DNA from: Nocardiopsis ganjiahuensis DSM 45031
GTDB taxonomy: Bacteria > Actinomycetota > Actinomycetes > Streptosporangiales > Streptosporangiaceae
Direction of reading: 5' to 3'
Length of the DNA: 64,000 bases
Assembly: GCF_000341085.1 (NCBI RefSeq)
Contig: NZ_ANBA01000011.1
Coordinates: 186,001 to 250,000, forward strand
Numbering within the stretch: position 1 is the first letter of the stretch; every line of letters starts with the position of its first letter. The notes under the pieces are model-generated. The model did not search any database. It was not told the origin of the DNA and saw nothing but the letters and a program-made list of their open reading frames with translations. Shown one piece after another: positions 9,417 through 18,456 of this stretch. Both the position numbers and the translations under genes were made by a program.

Positions 9417-10336
9417 CGCCGCACCCTGGTCTGTCGTGGGTCGAGTGCGTCCCGGAGGCCGTCACCGATGAAGTTGATCGTCAGGCAGATCAGCACCAGC
9501 AGCACACCCGGCGGATAGAACAGCCACGGACGGGTGGAGACCGCTGTGCGGGCCGCCCCGATCATCTGGCCGAGCGAGATGTCCGGCAGCTGGATGCCCA
9601 GCCCCAGGAAGGACATGCCCGCCTCGGCGAGGATGGCCACCGCCACCAGCAGGGTGGCGGCGACGATGATCGGTCCGGCCGCGTTGGGCAGCAGGTGTCT
9701 GATGATGATCCACGGCGCGGAGGCCCCCGACGCGCGGGCGGCCTCCACGAACTCCTGCTCCCGCAGGGACAGGACGACGCCGCGCACCACACGGGCGATG
9801 GTGGCCCACGAGAAGATCGAGATGATCAGCGCGATCGCCGCCCAGGAGGCTCCCGCCCCGCTGTTGCCCGCGATCGCCGCGGCGGCGACGAGCAGCGGGA
9901 CGATCAGGAAGATGTCGACGATCCGCATCATGAGCGCGTCGACCCGCCCGCCGTAGTACCCGGCGGTGGCGCCCCACAGGGCACCCACGGCCGTGGACAG
10001 CAGCGAGACGGTGAAGGCGACCTTCAGCGTCTGCTGGGCCCCGCGCATGAGCTGGCCGAGGACGTCGTGTCCGGCTGCCGAGGTGCCCAGCGGATGCGCG
10101 CCGCTCGGCGGCTGGTTGCTGGGGATCTCCCGGTAGACCGTGTGGTCCCAGGTCCAGAAGAAGGGCCCCACGAACGCGAACAGCGCGATGAGAGCCAGGA
10201 GGACCAGGCTGATCATCGCGGGGCGGTGCCGGCTGAACCTGATCAGGACGGTCTGGAGCTGGGTGCGGTCGGCGCTGTTCTTCGCCTTCTTCGCCGGTTC
10301 ACGGTGGGCGCTTCCGAACATGCCGTTCTCACTCAT
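9413..10336 (-). CDS. Peptide ABC importer permease (DppC/OppC type)
   Basis: 307 residues. A cytoplasmic N-terminal stretch and one helix (about 40-62) precede the five-helix BPD_transp_1 core. The EAA loop reads EFVEAARASGASAPWIIIRH, the contact site for the ATPase. It overlaps the DppB-type gene by 8 nt upstream and the fused ATPase gene by 4 nt downstream, so the whole import complex is translationally coupled. Confidence 0.93.
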   Translation of the reverse strand: MSENGMFGSAHREPAKKAKNSADRTQLQTVLIRFSRHRPAMISLVLLALIALFAFVGPFFWTWDHTVYREIPSNQPPSGAHPLGTSAAGHDVLGQLMRGAQQTLKVAFTVSLLSTAVGALWGATAGYYGGRVDALMMRIVDIFLIVPLLVAAAAIAGNSGAGASWAAIALIISIFSWATIARVVRGVVLSLREQEFVEAARASGASAPWIIIRHLLPNAAGPIIVAATLLVAVAILAEAGMSFLGLGIQLPDISLGQMIGAARTAVSTRPWLFYPPGVLLVLICLTINFIGDGLRDALDPRQTRVRR

Positions 10337-11339
10337 AGCGAATCCTCGGGTCCAGCACGGCGTACAGCAGGTCGGCGACGAGGTTGGCCAGGATGACCAT
10401 CACCCCGCTGAGCAGAAGCCAGCCCATCAGCGCGAAGGAGTCGTTGTTGTCCACCGCGGTGATGAAGAAGTCGCCCAGACCGCGCCATTGGAAGACCACC
10501 TCGGTGAGGATGGCCCCGTCGATGACACCGGCGACGCCGATGGCGACCACGGTGGTCAGCGGGATGAGCGCCGTGCGCAGGGCGTGGCGCCGGATGACCG
10601 TGTGGTTGCGCAGGCCCTTGGCCCGTGCCAGGCGCACGTAGTCGCTGTTCATCACCTCGAGCATGGAGGTCCGTTGGTAACGGCTCCAGGAGGCGAAGCT
10701 GATCAGCATGAGCACGATCGTCGGCAGAGCCATGTGGGCGAAGGCGTTGAGGAACTGGTCCCACAACGGCTCCCCCTGGGCCCGGAAGCGCCCGTCCCCG
10801 ATGGTGGCGAAGACCTGGTCCCCCACCAGTTGGTTGAACTTGACCCCCGCGGCCTGCATGATGCCCGCGAACCAGAACGTGGGCAGCGCCAGGGCCAGGA
10901 AGCCGATGAAGGTGAGGGTGTAGTCGAGTTTCGAGTACTGGCGCAGCGCGCTGATCACACCGGTGACGATCGCGAGGCCGAGCGCGAAGACCATGGCCGC
11001 GCCGACCAGGCGCAGGGTGGTCCACAGGCGTTCCGCGATGGCCGTGCCGATGTCGTACTGCGGGCCCTGGGTGGAGGGGCCGAACTCGCCCTGGAGCAGG
11101 CCGATGTCGCCGTTGCCTCCGATCCCGGTCATCCACAGCCAGTAGCGCTCGGGCATGGAACGGTCGAGGTAGAGCCGCGCCTCGGCCTGCTGCAGTACTT
11201 CCTCGCTGGGGGGCGGCTGGGCCATCCGGACGTCGGCGAGCGGATCACCGGAGACGTCGATCATCACGAAGGTGAGGACGGATGCGAGGATCAGGACGGG
11301 AATCGCGCCCAGAACGCGCCGCATCGTGTAAACGAGCAT
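10329..11339 (-). CDS. Peptide ABC importer permease (DppB/OppB type)
   Basis: 336 residues. Begins MLVYTMRRVLGAIPVLILAS, the typical N-terminal helix of DppB permeases, and has six transmembrane helices. The EAA loop region reads DYVRLARAKGLRNHTVIRRH. A large periplasm-side loop separates helices 1 and 2, as in family members. It lies 84 nt after the binding-protein gene, with a stable hairpin in that gap (11371-11407). Confidence 0.93.
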   Translation of the reverse strand: MLVYTMRRVLGAIPVLILASVLTFVMIDVSGDPLADVRMAQPPPSEEVLQQAEARLYLDRSMPERYWLWMTGIGGNGDIGLLQGEFGPSTQGPQYDIGTAIAERLWTTLRLVGAAMVFALGLAIVTGVISALRQYSKLDYTLTFIGFLALALPTFWFAGIMQAAGVKFNQLVGDQVFATIGDGRFRAQGEPLWDQFLNAFAHMALPTIVLMLISFASWSRYQRTSMLEVMNSDYVRLARAKGLRNHTVIRRHALRTALIPLTTVVAIGVAGVIDGAILTEVVFQWRGLGDFFITAVDNNDSFALMGWLLLSGVMVILANLVADLLYAVLDPRIRYE

Positions 11340-11370
11340 GGGAGTGATCCTTCAGGGGTGGACGAGGACC

Positions 11371-11407
11371 GGTCCGGCCCCGGGGAGGGGTGTCCCGGGG
11401 CCGGACC
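11371..11407. terminator. Intercistronic hairpin between binding-protein and permease genes
   Basis: Perfect 14-bp inverted repeat (11371-11384 with 11394-11407) around a 9-nt loop, just past the stop of the binding-protein gene and before the first permease. It may stabilise the upstream message or act as a partial terminator that keeps binding protein in excess over the membrane subunits. Confidence 0.6.
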
Positions 11408-11423
11408 TGGGTTGCGCGCCGGA

Positions 11424-13136
11424 CTAGCTGGCGACGTCCCACTCACCGATGTTGTAGGTGGCTCGGTAGCTGGACTGAAGGTTGTCCTGGACGTTCACGA
11501 GCCGGTCGGTGTTGGCGAAGAAGTAGTTGGGCTCCGCCATGATCGGCAGCACGTAGGCGTCCGGGACCAGGATCTCCATCGCCTGGTTGCTGAGGTCGGC
11601 AGCGGTGTCCAGGTCGGGGGCGTTGACCGACTGCTGGGCCAGGTCGTCGACCTCCTCGTTGGAGTAGCCGCCGTAGTTGCTCCCGCTCTCGCTGTGCCAG
11701 AACTGGTCGGCGTTGCCGGTGAAGTACGGGGAACCCGACCAGCCGTACTGGACGATGTCGTACTCCGACGCGGCGAGCATGCCGCCCAGGTCGTCGGTCA
11801 TCTCGATGTTGGCCGTGATGCCGATCTCGGCGAGCTGCGCCTGGATCAGCTGGACCGAGGTGTTGCGGACGGTCGAGTCGGTGCTCCGCAGGCGGAACGG
11901 GCCGATCTCGTCGCCGTCGAGGCTGAGGGTCTCACCGGACTCGAAGCCCTCGTAGCCGGCCTCCTCCAGGATGCTCCGGGCCTCGTCGAGGTCGCCGGTG
12001 CCCTGGCTCTCGCCCTCGAAGTGGTCGACGTAGTAAGGGCTGTCGGCAGCGAAGACGTGGTTGTTCTTCAGCTCGTAGTCGGGGTAGCCGCCGCCGAAGT
12101 TGCGGTTGGCGATGTCGTCCCGGTCGATCGCGGTGAAGATGGCGCGGCGCAGCTCGACGTCCTGGAGCTGCTCGTTCTTCAGGTTGAGGTCGACGTGCTC
12201 CCAGGTGGCGCCTTCGGCGATGGTCAGCTCCGCGTTGGGCAGGTCCTGGACCTGGGTGATGACGTCCTCGCTGTAGTCAGCGGGGTTCGCGCCGTCGATC
12301 TCACCGTTGACGAAGGCGTTCACGAAGGTGCCCTCGTCGGTGTTGAAGAGCATCGTGACCTTGTCGAGCGCGGGGGCCTCACCGAAGTAGTTCGGGTTCG
12401 GCTCCTTGACGACCTCGTTCTCGAGGTCGCCCTCGGTGATGATGAACGGGCCACCGGACCAGTCGGGGCGTTCGGCGTGCAGCCAGGCGTAGTACTCGCC
12501 CAGCTCGTCCGGGTCGTCGACGTCCCAGCCGTTCTCCTCGGCCAGGTGCGCGGGCAGGAACCCGCCGGCCTGGCTGTGGGCGTCGAACAGGCCCATCCAC
12601 TCCGGGTCGGCCAGCCCCTCCTTCAACTGGAAGGTGGCGGTCTTGCCGTCGACCTGGACGTTGTCGACCTTGTCGAAGCTGGTGGAGGCGCGGGGGTCGC
12701 AGTCGGCGCAGTAGCCCTCCTCGGGCGAGGTGCCGAGCATCCAGCTGACCCGCAGGTCCTCGCCGGTCATCGGCTCGCCGTCACTCCACACGGCGTCGTC
12801 GGCGAGGGTGATGCTCCACTCGAAGGGACCCTCGTCGGGGTCGTCGTTGACGAGGGTGGGTTCCTCGGCGAGCACGTCCATGTCGTACTCGTACGTCGCG
12901 TCGGGCTGCCACTGACCGGTGTAGGGGAGAACGCCGGAGAGCATCTGGACGACGTAGACGCTGCCACCCGCGAGGCTGGTGGCCTGCCAGGCACCGGGAA
13001 GGCTGTTGATCACCCAGGTGACCTCCTTGGGGCCGCCCTCCCCGCCGCCACCTCCGTCACCGGAACAGCCACTGGCCACCAGCACCGCTGACGCCGCCGC
13101 GGCGGCGAGTGCCAACGTCTTTCGACGCTTGAACAT
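11424..13136 (-). CDS. Peptide-binding lipoprotein of ABC importer (SBP_bac_5)
   Basis: 570 residues from ATG 13136; a GTG two codons upstream (13142) is an equally possible start. Lipoprotein signal with lipobox VASGC, then a Gly-rich linker and the long bilobal SBP_bac_5 fold, typical for peptide-binding proteins (500-600 residues). Segments such as MDVLAEEPTLV, SDGEPMTGEDLRVSW and AIDRDDIANRNF match the conserved blocks of the family. It captures extracellular peptides for the permease/ATPase genes that follow. It is first in the operon and preceded by an unusually AT-rich stretch that probably holds the promoter. Confidence 0.93.
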   Translation of the reverse strand: MFKRRKTLALAAAAASAVLVASGCSGDGGGGGEGGPKEVTWVINSLPGAWQATSLAGGSVYVVQMLSGVLPYTGQWQPDATYEYDMDVLAEEPTLVNDDPDEGPFEWSITLADDAVWSDGEPMTGEDLRVSWMLGTSPEEGYCADCDPRASTSFDKVDNVQVDGKTATFQLKEGLADPEWMGLFDAHSQAGGFLPAHLAEENGWDVDDPDELGEYYAWLHAERPDWSGGPFIITEGDLENEVVKEPNPNYFGEAPALDKVTMLFNTDEGTFVNAFVNGEIDGANPADYSEDVITQVQDLPNAELTIAEGATWEHVDLNLKNEQLQDVELRRAIFTAIDRDDIANRNFGGGYPDYELKNNHVFAADSPYYVDHFEGESQGTGDLDEARSILEEAGYEGFESGETLSLDGDEIGPFRLRSTDSTVRNTSVQLIQAQLAEIGITANIEMTDDLGGMLAASEYDIVQYGWSGSPYFTGNADQFWHSESGSNYGGYSNEEVDDLAQQSVNAPDLDTAADLSNQAMEILVPDAYVLPIMAEPNYFFANTDRLVNVQDNLQSSYRATYNIGEWDVAS

Positions 13137-13142
13137 AGTCAC

Positions 13143-13799
13143 ACCCTTGATCCCTTATGCGAACTGGCCGCGGGGCTGATCCCGACCGGGCGCACCCCGC
13201 CAAAACTAGGCGATTAGTAATTTAGAAGACCATTGAGCGAAATGTCTGTATAGCCCCACTGGCGGATTCGTGACCCATCCGCAACCGGCTCGCCCTCGGG
13301 CTCTCTGAGGCCGGACACGAACTCTCGCCACGTCGGCAAACACCGGTTCACTCCACCGTCGACCCAGGTCAGACCAGCAGGATCAGGGAAGTCCAAGCCG
13401 CCGGGATTCGGACAAGCCAGAAAAGGATTGCGGATTACAGGAGACCCTCTCCAGCAAAGAAGCATCCACAAACGAGGTTTAACTACCATTTCGACGCAGA
13501 CGACTACCGAGAGATAACCAGACAAACAACAACAAAGTTCTCATCTATGCCAAAAGCCATCGCCAGCTCCACCTTTCACCCCCCACAGCCCTCGCCCCAC
13601 CCTGAGAGAAAATTGATGGGATGATCCGGTCAACCCTTCTCGAAAGGCGACAAGAGGGAGGAAAACTCCGCCCGTGTGTCCTGAACCCCCACGCACGGGC
13701 TGACCGAAACCGAGAACCCAGTACCCACGAAGCGGATAGGGTTCCCTGTGACGGCCTCCGTCATCCTCAGCGCCCCGCCCAGCGAGAGAGGCATCCGCC
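13143..13799. other. Gene-poor AT-rich gap
   Basis: 657 bp with clearly lower GC than the surroundings, especially 13200-13620. It contains one doubtful minus-strand ORF (13214-13525), probably the promoter for the peptide-importer operon at its left end, and the upstream region of the gene at 13800. No insertion-sequence ends or tRNA were seen. Confidence 0.5.
13214..13525 (-). CDS. Doubtful hypothetical ORF in AT-rich island
   Basis: 103 codons from TTG 13525, or about 91 from an internal ATG. Codon third positions are mixed (many T and A), unlike the GC-rich third positions of every neighbour, so this is either foreign DNA, a decayed gene, or not coding. The C-terminal part has an ordinary protein look (DFPDPAGLTWVDGG, REFVSGLREPEGEP). 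No family is recognised and no good ribosome binding site is seen. Confidence 0.25.
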   Translation of the reverse strand: MSGYLSVVVCVEMVVKPRLWMLLCWRGSPVIRNPFLACPNPGGLDFPDPAGLTWVDGGVNRCLPTWREFVSGLREPEGEPVADGSRIRQWGYTDISLNGLLNY

Positions 13800-14273
13800 G
13801 TGTCCGAATCGGTCCGCCTGGTCTGCCCTGTAGGCCGCAAGTACGTGGAGCTGTGGGGTGGTTACGCTCTGCTGACCCTGGGCGTCGTGGCCGTGGCCCT
13901 CGACCCCGCCCACTGGGCGAACATCGTTCTCGGCGTCATCCTCGTACTCCTCGGCGCCGCCTCGGCCGTCCACGGCCACCTCATCAAGGCACCGGTCCTG
14001 GAGGTCTCCGGGGAGGAGTTCCGCTACGAGCGCGGCAGCTACGTCGTCCGGATCCCCTTCAAGGAGATCGGCTCCTACTACGTGCTGCCCGGGCGCATCC
14101 GCTCCCTGGGCCTGTGCGACCACACGGGGCGCCCCAAGCGCTTCCCCTCGCTGAAGAGCCGCCGGACCTCGCGCACCTACCTGCCGCTGACCGGGATGAC
14201 CAACCCCGCCAAGGTGGAGTCCTTCATGGCCGTGGCCGGCATCCCGCCGCGCAAGCGCTCCCTGGCCTCCTGA
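13800..14273 (+). CDS. Small membrane protein with PH-like domain, unknown function
   Basis: 157 residues from GTG 13800 (weak AGAGAGG upstream). Two hydrophobic helices at about 18-34 and 39-58 form a hairpin anchor. The remaining 95 residues (APVLEVSGEEFRYERGSYVV...IPFKEIGSYYV) look like a bacterial PH-type beta domain facing the cytoplasm. Such YdbT-like or DUF-type proteins are common membrane-associated proteins without a known reaction. It precedes a rhomboid protease gene by 134 bp on the same strand. A functional link is possible but not shown. Confidence 0.7.
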   Translation: MSESVRLVCPVGRKYVELWGGYALLTLGVVAVALDPAHWANIVLGVILVLLGAASAVHGHLIKAPVLEVSGEEFRYERGSYVVRIPFKEIGSYYVLPGRIRSLGLCDHTGRPKRFPSLKSRRTSRTYLPLTGMTNPAKVESFMAVAGIPPRKRSLAS

Positions 14274-14407
14274 GCCGGTCCCGGGGCCGTCCGGTGCGGT
14301 GCCGAGCTGCCCCGCGAGACTCTCATCTGTGAACACATCGGATCAATTCGCCCACACGCGCCCCATGGACATACCGCCCCAAGGCTGATTCATCTAGTCT
14401 CGATGGG

Positions 14408-15022
14408 GTGAAGCAGTCCAGAATCACCGCCATCCTGACCGTTGCGGGGATGCTCGCGGCCATGTGGGTCCTCGAGATCCTCGACACCCCCTTGGGGGGC
14501 CACCTCGACCGGCAGTTCGGGATCCAGTCCGGCAGCACCGACTCGCCCTGGACCGTGCTGACCGCACCGTTCATGCACGGCAACTTCGCCCACCTGATCG
14601 GCAACTCGCTGCCGTTCCTGGTACTGGGGTCCCTCGTGGCCTTCAGCGGCCTGGGCCGGTTCCTGCTCACCACACTGATCGTGGCCGTCGTCAGCGGCGT
14701 CGGTGTGTGGCTGTTCACCTCCAACGGCGTCATCACCGTGGGCGCCAGCGGGCTGGTCTTCGGCTACTTCGGCTACACGGTCCTGCGCGGCATCATCGAA
14801 CGCAGAACCGTCGACATCGTCATCATGATCTGCGTGGTCATCTTCTACGGCACCATGATCTGGGGTGTCCTGCCCCAGCACCCCGGCGTCTCCTGGCAGG
14901 CGCACCTGTTCGGTTTCCTCGGCGGCCTCCTGGCCGCCTACGTCCTGCCCAAGCGCGACAAGCCCGGCCAGATCAGCCAGCGGAGCATCGGGGGCGCCCA
15001 GGGCGGCTACTACGCCCCCTGA
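14408..15022 (+). CDS. Rhomboid-family intramembrane serine protease
   Basis: 204 residues from GTG 14408; the ribosome binding site is weak. Six hydrophobic helices. Active-site features are all present: HGNFAHLIGN (57-66) in TM2, the nucleophile motif GASG with Ser114 in TM4, and the catalytic His166 (QAHLFGFLGG) in TM6. Rhomboids cut transmembrane segments of membrane proteins; the substrate is unknown. The compact six-helix form lacks extra domains. It ends before the strong bidirectional hairpin at 15065-15105. Confidence 0.93.
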   Translation: MKQSRITAILTVAGMLAAMWVLEILDTPLGGHLDRQFGIQSGSTDSPWTVLTAPFMHGNFAHLIGNSLPFLVLGSLVAFSGLGRFLLTTLIVAVVSGVGVWLFTSNGVITVGASGLVFGYFGYTVLRGIIERRTVDIVIMICVVIFYGTMIWGVLPQHPGVSWQAHLFGFLGGLLAAYVLPKRDKPGQISQRSIGGAQGGYYAP

Positions 15023-15064
15023 GCCCGCACCGGCCCGAGCGGTCCCGTACGGGACCCGCACAGG

Positions 15065-15105
15065 ACCGCGGGGGCCGTCTCCCGTGAGGAGACGGCCCCC
15101 GCGGT
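15065..15105. terminator. Perfect 18-bp bidirectional terminator hairpin
   Basis: The arms 15065-15082 and 15088-15105 pair without mismatch around a 5-nt loop. It separates the convergent rhomboid (+) and glycine-betaine-binding protein (-) genes. Confidence 0.8.
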
Positions 15106-15116
15106 GTGTCCGGAGG

Positions 15117-16046
15117 TCAGAACCGAAGGTCCTCGGCGTCCTCCATCAGGGTGCGCTCCAGGAACACGGGGTTCTGAGCGAGCCACTGACGGGCGCCCGC
15201 GACGGGGTCGGTGACCCCGGGACCGACCGTGAGCGCCTGCAGGGAGGCCAGCTCCTCGTCGTCCATGGTCCAGTTGCGGATCCACTCGGCCAGCTCCGGG
15301 TAGTCCTCCTCGAACCCCGAGCGCCCGATCGAGTGCAGGCCCTCGACACCGCCCATCGCGCCCTGCGGGTCCTCGAGGTCCCTCAGCTCGTACTGGGCGT
15401 AGGCCGGGTGCGGACGCCACAGCGTTACAACGATGGGCTCCTCCTCCAGAACGGCCGCGTCCAGCTCGGCCACCATCGAGGAGCCCGACGAGGTCTCCAG
15501 CTCGAAGTCCTGTTCCAGCCGGTACCCGGGCATGGCCTGTTCCCGGGTGACCTGGGTCAGGCCGGCGTCCGGTTCGATGCCGACGATGGTGCCGCCCAGC
15601 TCGTCGGCGTGCCCGGGGAGGTCGTCGATCGACTGCACGTCGTCCATGTACTCGGGGACCGTGAGGGTGAGGGTGGCGTTGTCGTACCAGGAGCCCAGGC
15701 TCTCGATCCGCCCCCGGTGCTCCTCCATGTACTCGTGGTGGGTGACCGGGAGCCACATGTCCAGGTAGAGGTCGAGCTCGCCGTCGGCCACCCCCTGGAA
15801 GGCCGGGGCGACGTCGGTCTCGGCGACCGTGACGTCGTAGCCCTTCTCCTCCAGGACGGCCTCCCACATGTGGGTGACCGCGACCGCCTCCTCCCAGGCG
15901 ATCAGCGCGATGGTGATCTCCTCGAGGTCTCCACCGCCGTCGAGACCGGGCACCAGGCCGCCCTCACCCGCGCAGGCGGACAGCAGGAGCACACCGCTCA
16001 TACCGGCGGCGGCCAGGCCTGCACTGCGCTTACGGCTGTCCATCAT
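15117..16046 (-). CDS. Glycine betaine/proline-betaine ABC importer binding lipoprotein, second copy (ProX/OpuAC type)
   Basis: 309 residues from ATG 16046 (AGGGAAG upstream). Lipoprotein signal with lipobox LLSAC. The OpuAC fold shows aromatic residues expected in the quaternary-ammonium cage: IALIAWEEAVAVTHMWE, LGSWYDNA, VTLWRPHPAY. It is a clear tandem paralogue of the gene upstream (16235-17188), sharing these blocks nearly word for word, and lacks its own permease. A hairpin at 16136-16166 separates the copies, so the second may be expressed at a different level. The two proteins may differ in ligand (betaine, choline, carnitine, proline betaine). Confidence 0.92.
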   Translation of the reverse strand: MMDSRKRSAGLAAAGMSGVLLLSACAGEGGLVPGLDGGGDLEEITIALIAWEEAVAVTHMWEAVLEEKGYDVTVAETDVAPAFQGVADGELDLYLDMWLPVTHHEYMEEHRGRIESLGSWYDNATLTLTVPEYMDDVQSIDDLPGHADELGGTIVGIEPDAGLTQVTREQAMPGYRLEQDFELETSSGSSMVAELDAAVLEEEPIVVTLWRPHPAYAQYELRDLEDPQGAMGGVEGLHSIGRSGFEEDYPELAEWIRNWTMDDEELASLQALTVGPGVTDPVAGARQWLAQNPVFLERTLMEDAEDLRF

Positions 16047-16135
16047 GTAATCGTCTTCCCTCACTGCGTGCTTCTGCGGGCCGGTCCGCGTGAGGGGGGT
16101 CCATCGGTACCGGCTCCGGGACTTCGCCCAGACGA

Positions 16136-16166
16136 CGGCCGCCCCCACACGTGGTGGAGGCGGCCG
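16136..16166. terminator. Hairpin between the two betaine-binding protein genes
   Basis: A 13-bp stem with one mismatch (16136-16148 with 16154-16166) and a 5-nt loop, downstream of the first binding-protein gene on the minus strand. Terminator or attenuator. Confidence 0.6.
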
Positions 16167-16234
16167 ACTTCGTATGTCTACCCGATGATTCGGGTGTTCT
16201 GTACGCCCCGTGACGGGCGCCACACGCTGAGGTC

Positions 16235-17188
16235 CTAGAAGTCCAGGCCCTCGGCGTCCTCACCCAGGGTGCGCTCCAGGAACTCGGGGTTCTCGGAGAG
16301 CCACTCGCGGGCGCCGGCCTCGGGGTCCTCGACGTCGTCGCCGACGGTCAGCGCCTCGAGGGAGGCGAGCTCGTCGTCGTTCATGGACCAGTCCTCGAGC
16401 CAGCCGGAGAGCTGCGGGTAGTCGCCGCCGAAGCCGTCACGGCCGACCGCGTGGATCGTCTCGGCGTCGCCCATGAGGCCCTCGGGGTCCTCGAGGTCCT
16501 TCAGGTCGTGCTTGGCGTAGGCCGGGTGCGGACGCCACAGCGTCACGACGATGGGCTCCTCGTCGGCGATCGCGGAGTCCAGCTCGGCGAGCATCGCCGC
16601 GCCGGAGGAGGTCACCAGCTCGAAGTCCTCGTTCAGGCCGTAGCCCGGCATCGCGTCGTTCTGGGTGGTGTCCGTCAGACCGGCGCCCGGGTCGATGCCG
16701 ACGATGCGGCCGTCCAGCTCGTCCACGTGGTCGAGCAGGTCGGGGATGGAGTTGACGTCCTCCATGTACGCGGGGACCGTCAGGGTCAGGATGGCGTTGT
16801 CGTACCAGGAGCCCAGGTCCTCCAGCTGGTCCCCGTAGTCCTCCCAGTACTGCTCGTGCGTGTTGGGAAGCCACGTGTCCAGGAAGAGGTCCACGTCGCC
16901 GTTGGCGGCACCCTGGTACATCGGGGCGACGTCCACGTCGGTGACCTCGACGTTGTAGCCCTTCTCCTCCAGGACGACCTCCCACATGTGGGTGACCGCG
17001 ATCGCCTCTTCCCAGGCGATCAGCGCGATGTTGACGTCCTGCAGGTCGTCACCGGTGCCCGAACCGCCGTTCTGGCCCTCGTCGGAGCCTCCGGTCAGGT
17101 CCTCACCGCCGCCGCCACAGGCGGTCAGCAGGAGCACACCGCTCATACCGGCCGCGGCCAGGGCCGTCATGCGCTTTCGGCTGTACAT
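16235..17188 (-). CDS. Glycine betaine ABC importer binding lipoprotein, first copy (ProX/OpuAC type)
   Basis: 317 residues from ATG 17188; GGAAGG lies 7 nt upstream, whereas the ATG at 17203 overlaps that ribosome binding site and was rejected. Lipobox LLTAC, then an acidic Gly/Ser linker and the OpuAC domain with the aromatic ligand cage (IALIAWEEAIAVTHMWE, SWYDNAIL, LWRPHPAY). It captures osmoprotectant betaines outside the membrane for the permease and ATPase encoded immediately upstream in the same operon (42-bp gap). It is followed by a paralogue. Confidence 0.93.
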   Translation of the reverse strand: MYSRKRMTALAAAGMSGVLLLTACGGGGEDLTGGSDEGQNGGSGTGDDLQDVNIALIAWEEAIAVTHMWEVVLEEKGYNVEVTDVDVAPMYQGAANGDVDLFLDTWLPNTHEQYWEDYGDQLEDLGSWYDNAILTLTVPAYMEDVNSIPDLLDHVDELDGRIVGIDPGAGLTDTTQNDAMPGYGLNEDFELVTSSGAAMLAELDSAIADEEPIVVTLWRPHPAYAKHDLKDLEDPEGLMGDAETIHAVGRDGFGGDYPQLSGWLEDWSMNDDELASLEALTVGDDVEDPEAGAREWLSENPEFLERTLGEDAEGLDF

Positions 17189-17229
17189 CTGGTTTCCTTC
17201 CATCAGGACTTCTGTGAAACGGCCGGGTG

Positions 17230-18456
17230 TCAGGAAGAACTGCTGACCCGGGCCTGTGGACTCTTACGGGTGACGGCCGCGGTCAGGCGGTCCAGGAAGA
17301 TCGCCAGGATGACCACGGCGATGCCCGCCTCGAAGCCCAGCGCGCCGTCGTTGCGTGTGATGCCCTGGTAGACCTGGCTGCCGAGACCGCCCGCACCGAC
17401 CATGCCGGCGATGACGACCATGGACAGGCCCAGCATGATCACCTGGTTGACACCGGCCATGATCGTCGGCAGCGCGAGGGGGAGCTGGATACCGGTGAGG
17501 ATCTTGCGCCTGGGGGCGCCGAAGGCCTCGCCGGCCTCGACCAGCTCCTTGTCGATCTGCCGGATGCCGAGTTCCGTCAGGCGCACACCGGGCGGCATCG
17601 CGAACACGATGGTCGCGACCACACCGGGCACCGCACCGATGGAGAAGAAGAAGATCGCCGGGATCAGGTACACGAACGCGGGAAGCGTCTGCATCAGGTC
17701 CAGGACCGGCTTGGCGATCTTGCTCACGAGGTCGTTGTAGGCCGCCAGGATGCCGATCGGGATCGCGATGACCACCGCGATGAAGCTGGCCACCAGGACC
17801 AGGCCCAGGGTGTCCATGGCGTTGGACCACTGGCCGACCGAGGCCACGAGGGTGAGCGCGATCAGCGAGAACACGCCGAGGCGCCATCCGGCCACCGAGA
17901 GCGCGAGCAGGCTCAGCAGCAGGATCATCAGCACGGACATCGGGTTGGTGACCAGCATCGGCAGGACCAGCCAGCCGAGCAGGACCAGCACGAGCCAGCC
18001 GCCGGCGAGGATCCCCGTGCGCACGCGGTTGGCCGCGTCCACCGCACCCAGGGCGGCCGTCGCGATCAGGAAGACCAGCGAGACGACCGTGTAGGGCTCG
18101 ACGTTCGTGTCGAAGAGGTTCATCGCCCAGACGAAGAGCCCCGGAACGCTGTTGATGATGCTGGTCATCAACCCGAACTGCGCCTCTCCGATGTACAGGA
18201 GCGAGGTCACCACGACGATGGCGAGCAGCGGGATCCGGCGGGTGCGCACCAGCGGGACCGCGATGATCACGGCGGCGATGAAGGCGAGTTGCCCGGCCCC
18301 GGGTTCGACGAAGAACCCGGCGAGCACGGAGACGGCCCAGCGGATGAATTCGCCGATCACGTCGAAGACCACGCCGAAGTGGGCCTTGAGCCAGCTGTTG
18401 AACGCCTCGAACCCGTCACCGATGGGCAGGGAGGGCGGGAAGTTCACGGGGGTCAC
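17230..18456 (-). CDS. Glycine betaine ABC importer permease (ProW/OpuAB type)
   Basis: 408 residues from GTG 18456, whose codon overlaps the ATPase stop (GTGA). An N-terminal amphipathic/soluble segment precedes several helices. The C-terminal BPD_transp_1 core contains the EAA loop around [20 protein letters not shown]. The [20 protein letters not shown] and [10 protein letters not shown] blocks near the end are typical of ProW. It forms the membrane channel of the osmoprotectant importer with the neighbouring ProV-like ATPase and ProX-like proteins. Confidence 0.93.
   Translation of the reverse strand: MTPVNFPPSLPIGDGFEAFNSWLKAHFGVVFDVIGEFIRWAVSVLAGFFVEPGAGQLAFIAAVIIAVPLVRTRRIPLLAIVVVTSLLYIGEAQFGLMTSIINSVPGLFVWAMNLFDTNVEPYTVVSLVFLIATAALGAVDAANRVRTGILAGGWLVLVLLGWLVLPMLVTNPMSVLMILLLSLLALSVAGWRLGVFSLIALTLVASVGQWSNAMDTLGLVLVASFIAVVIAIPIGILAAYNDLVSKIAKPVLDLMQTLPAFVYLIPAIFFFSIGAVPGVVATIVFAMPPGVRLTELGIRQIDKELVEAGEAFGAPRRKILTGIQLPLALPTIMAGVNQVIMLGLSMVVIAGMVGAGGLGSQVYQGITRNDGALGFEAGIAVVILAIFLDRLTAAVTRKSPQARVSSSS

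Noticed and set aside
10140..13091. 983-codon plus-strand frame opposite the peptide-importer genes
   Set aside because: Shadow of GC-rich coding DNA; the reverse strand has four clear ABC-importer genes.
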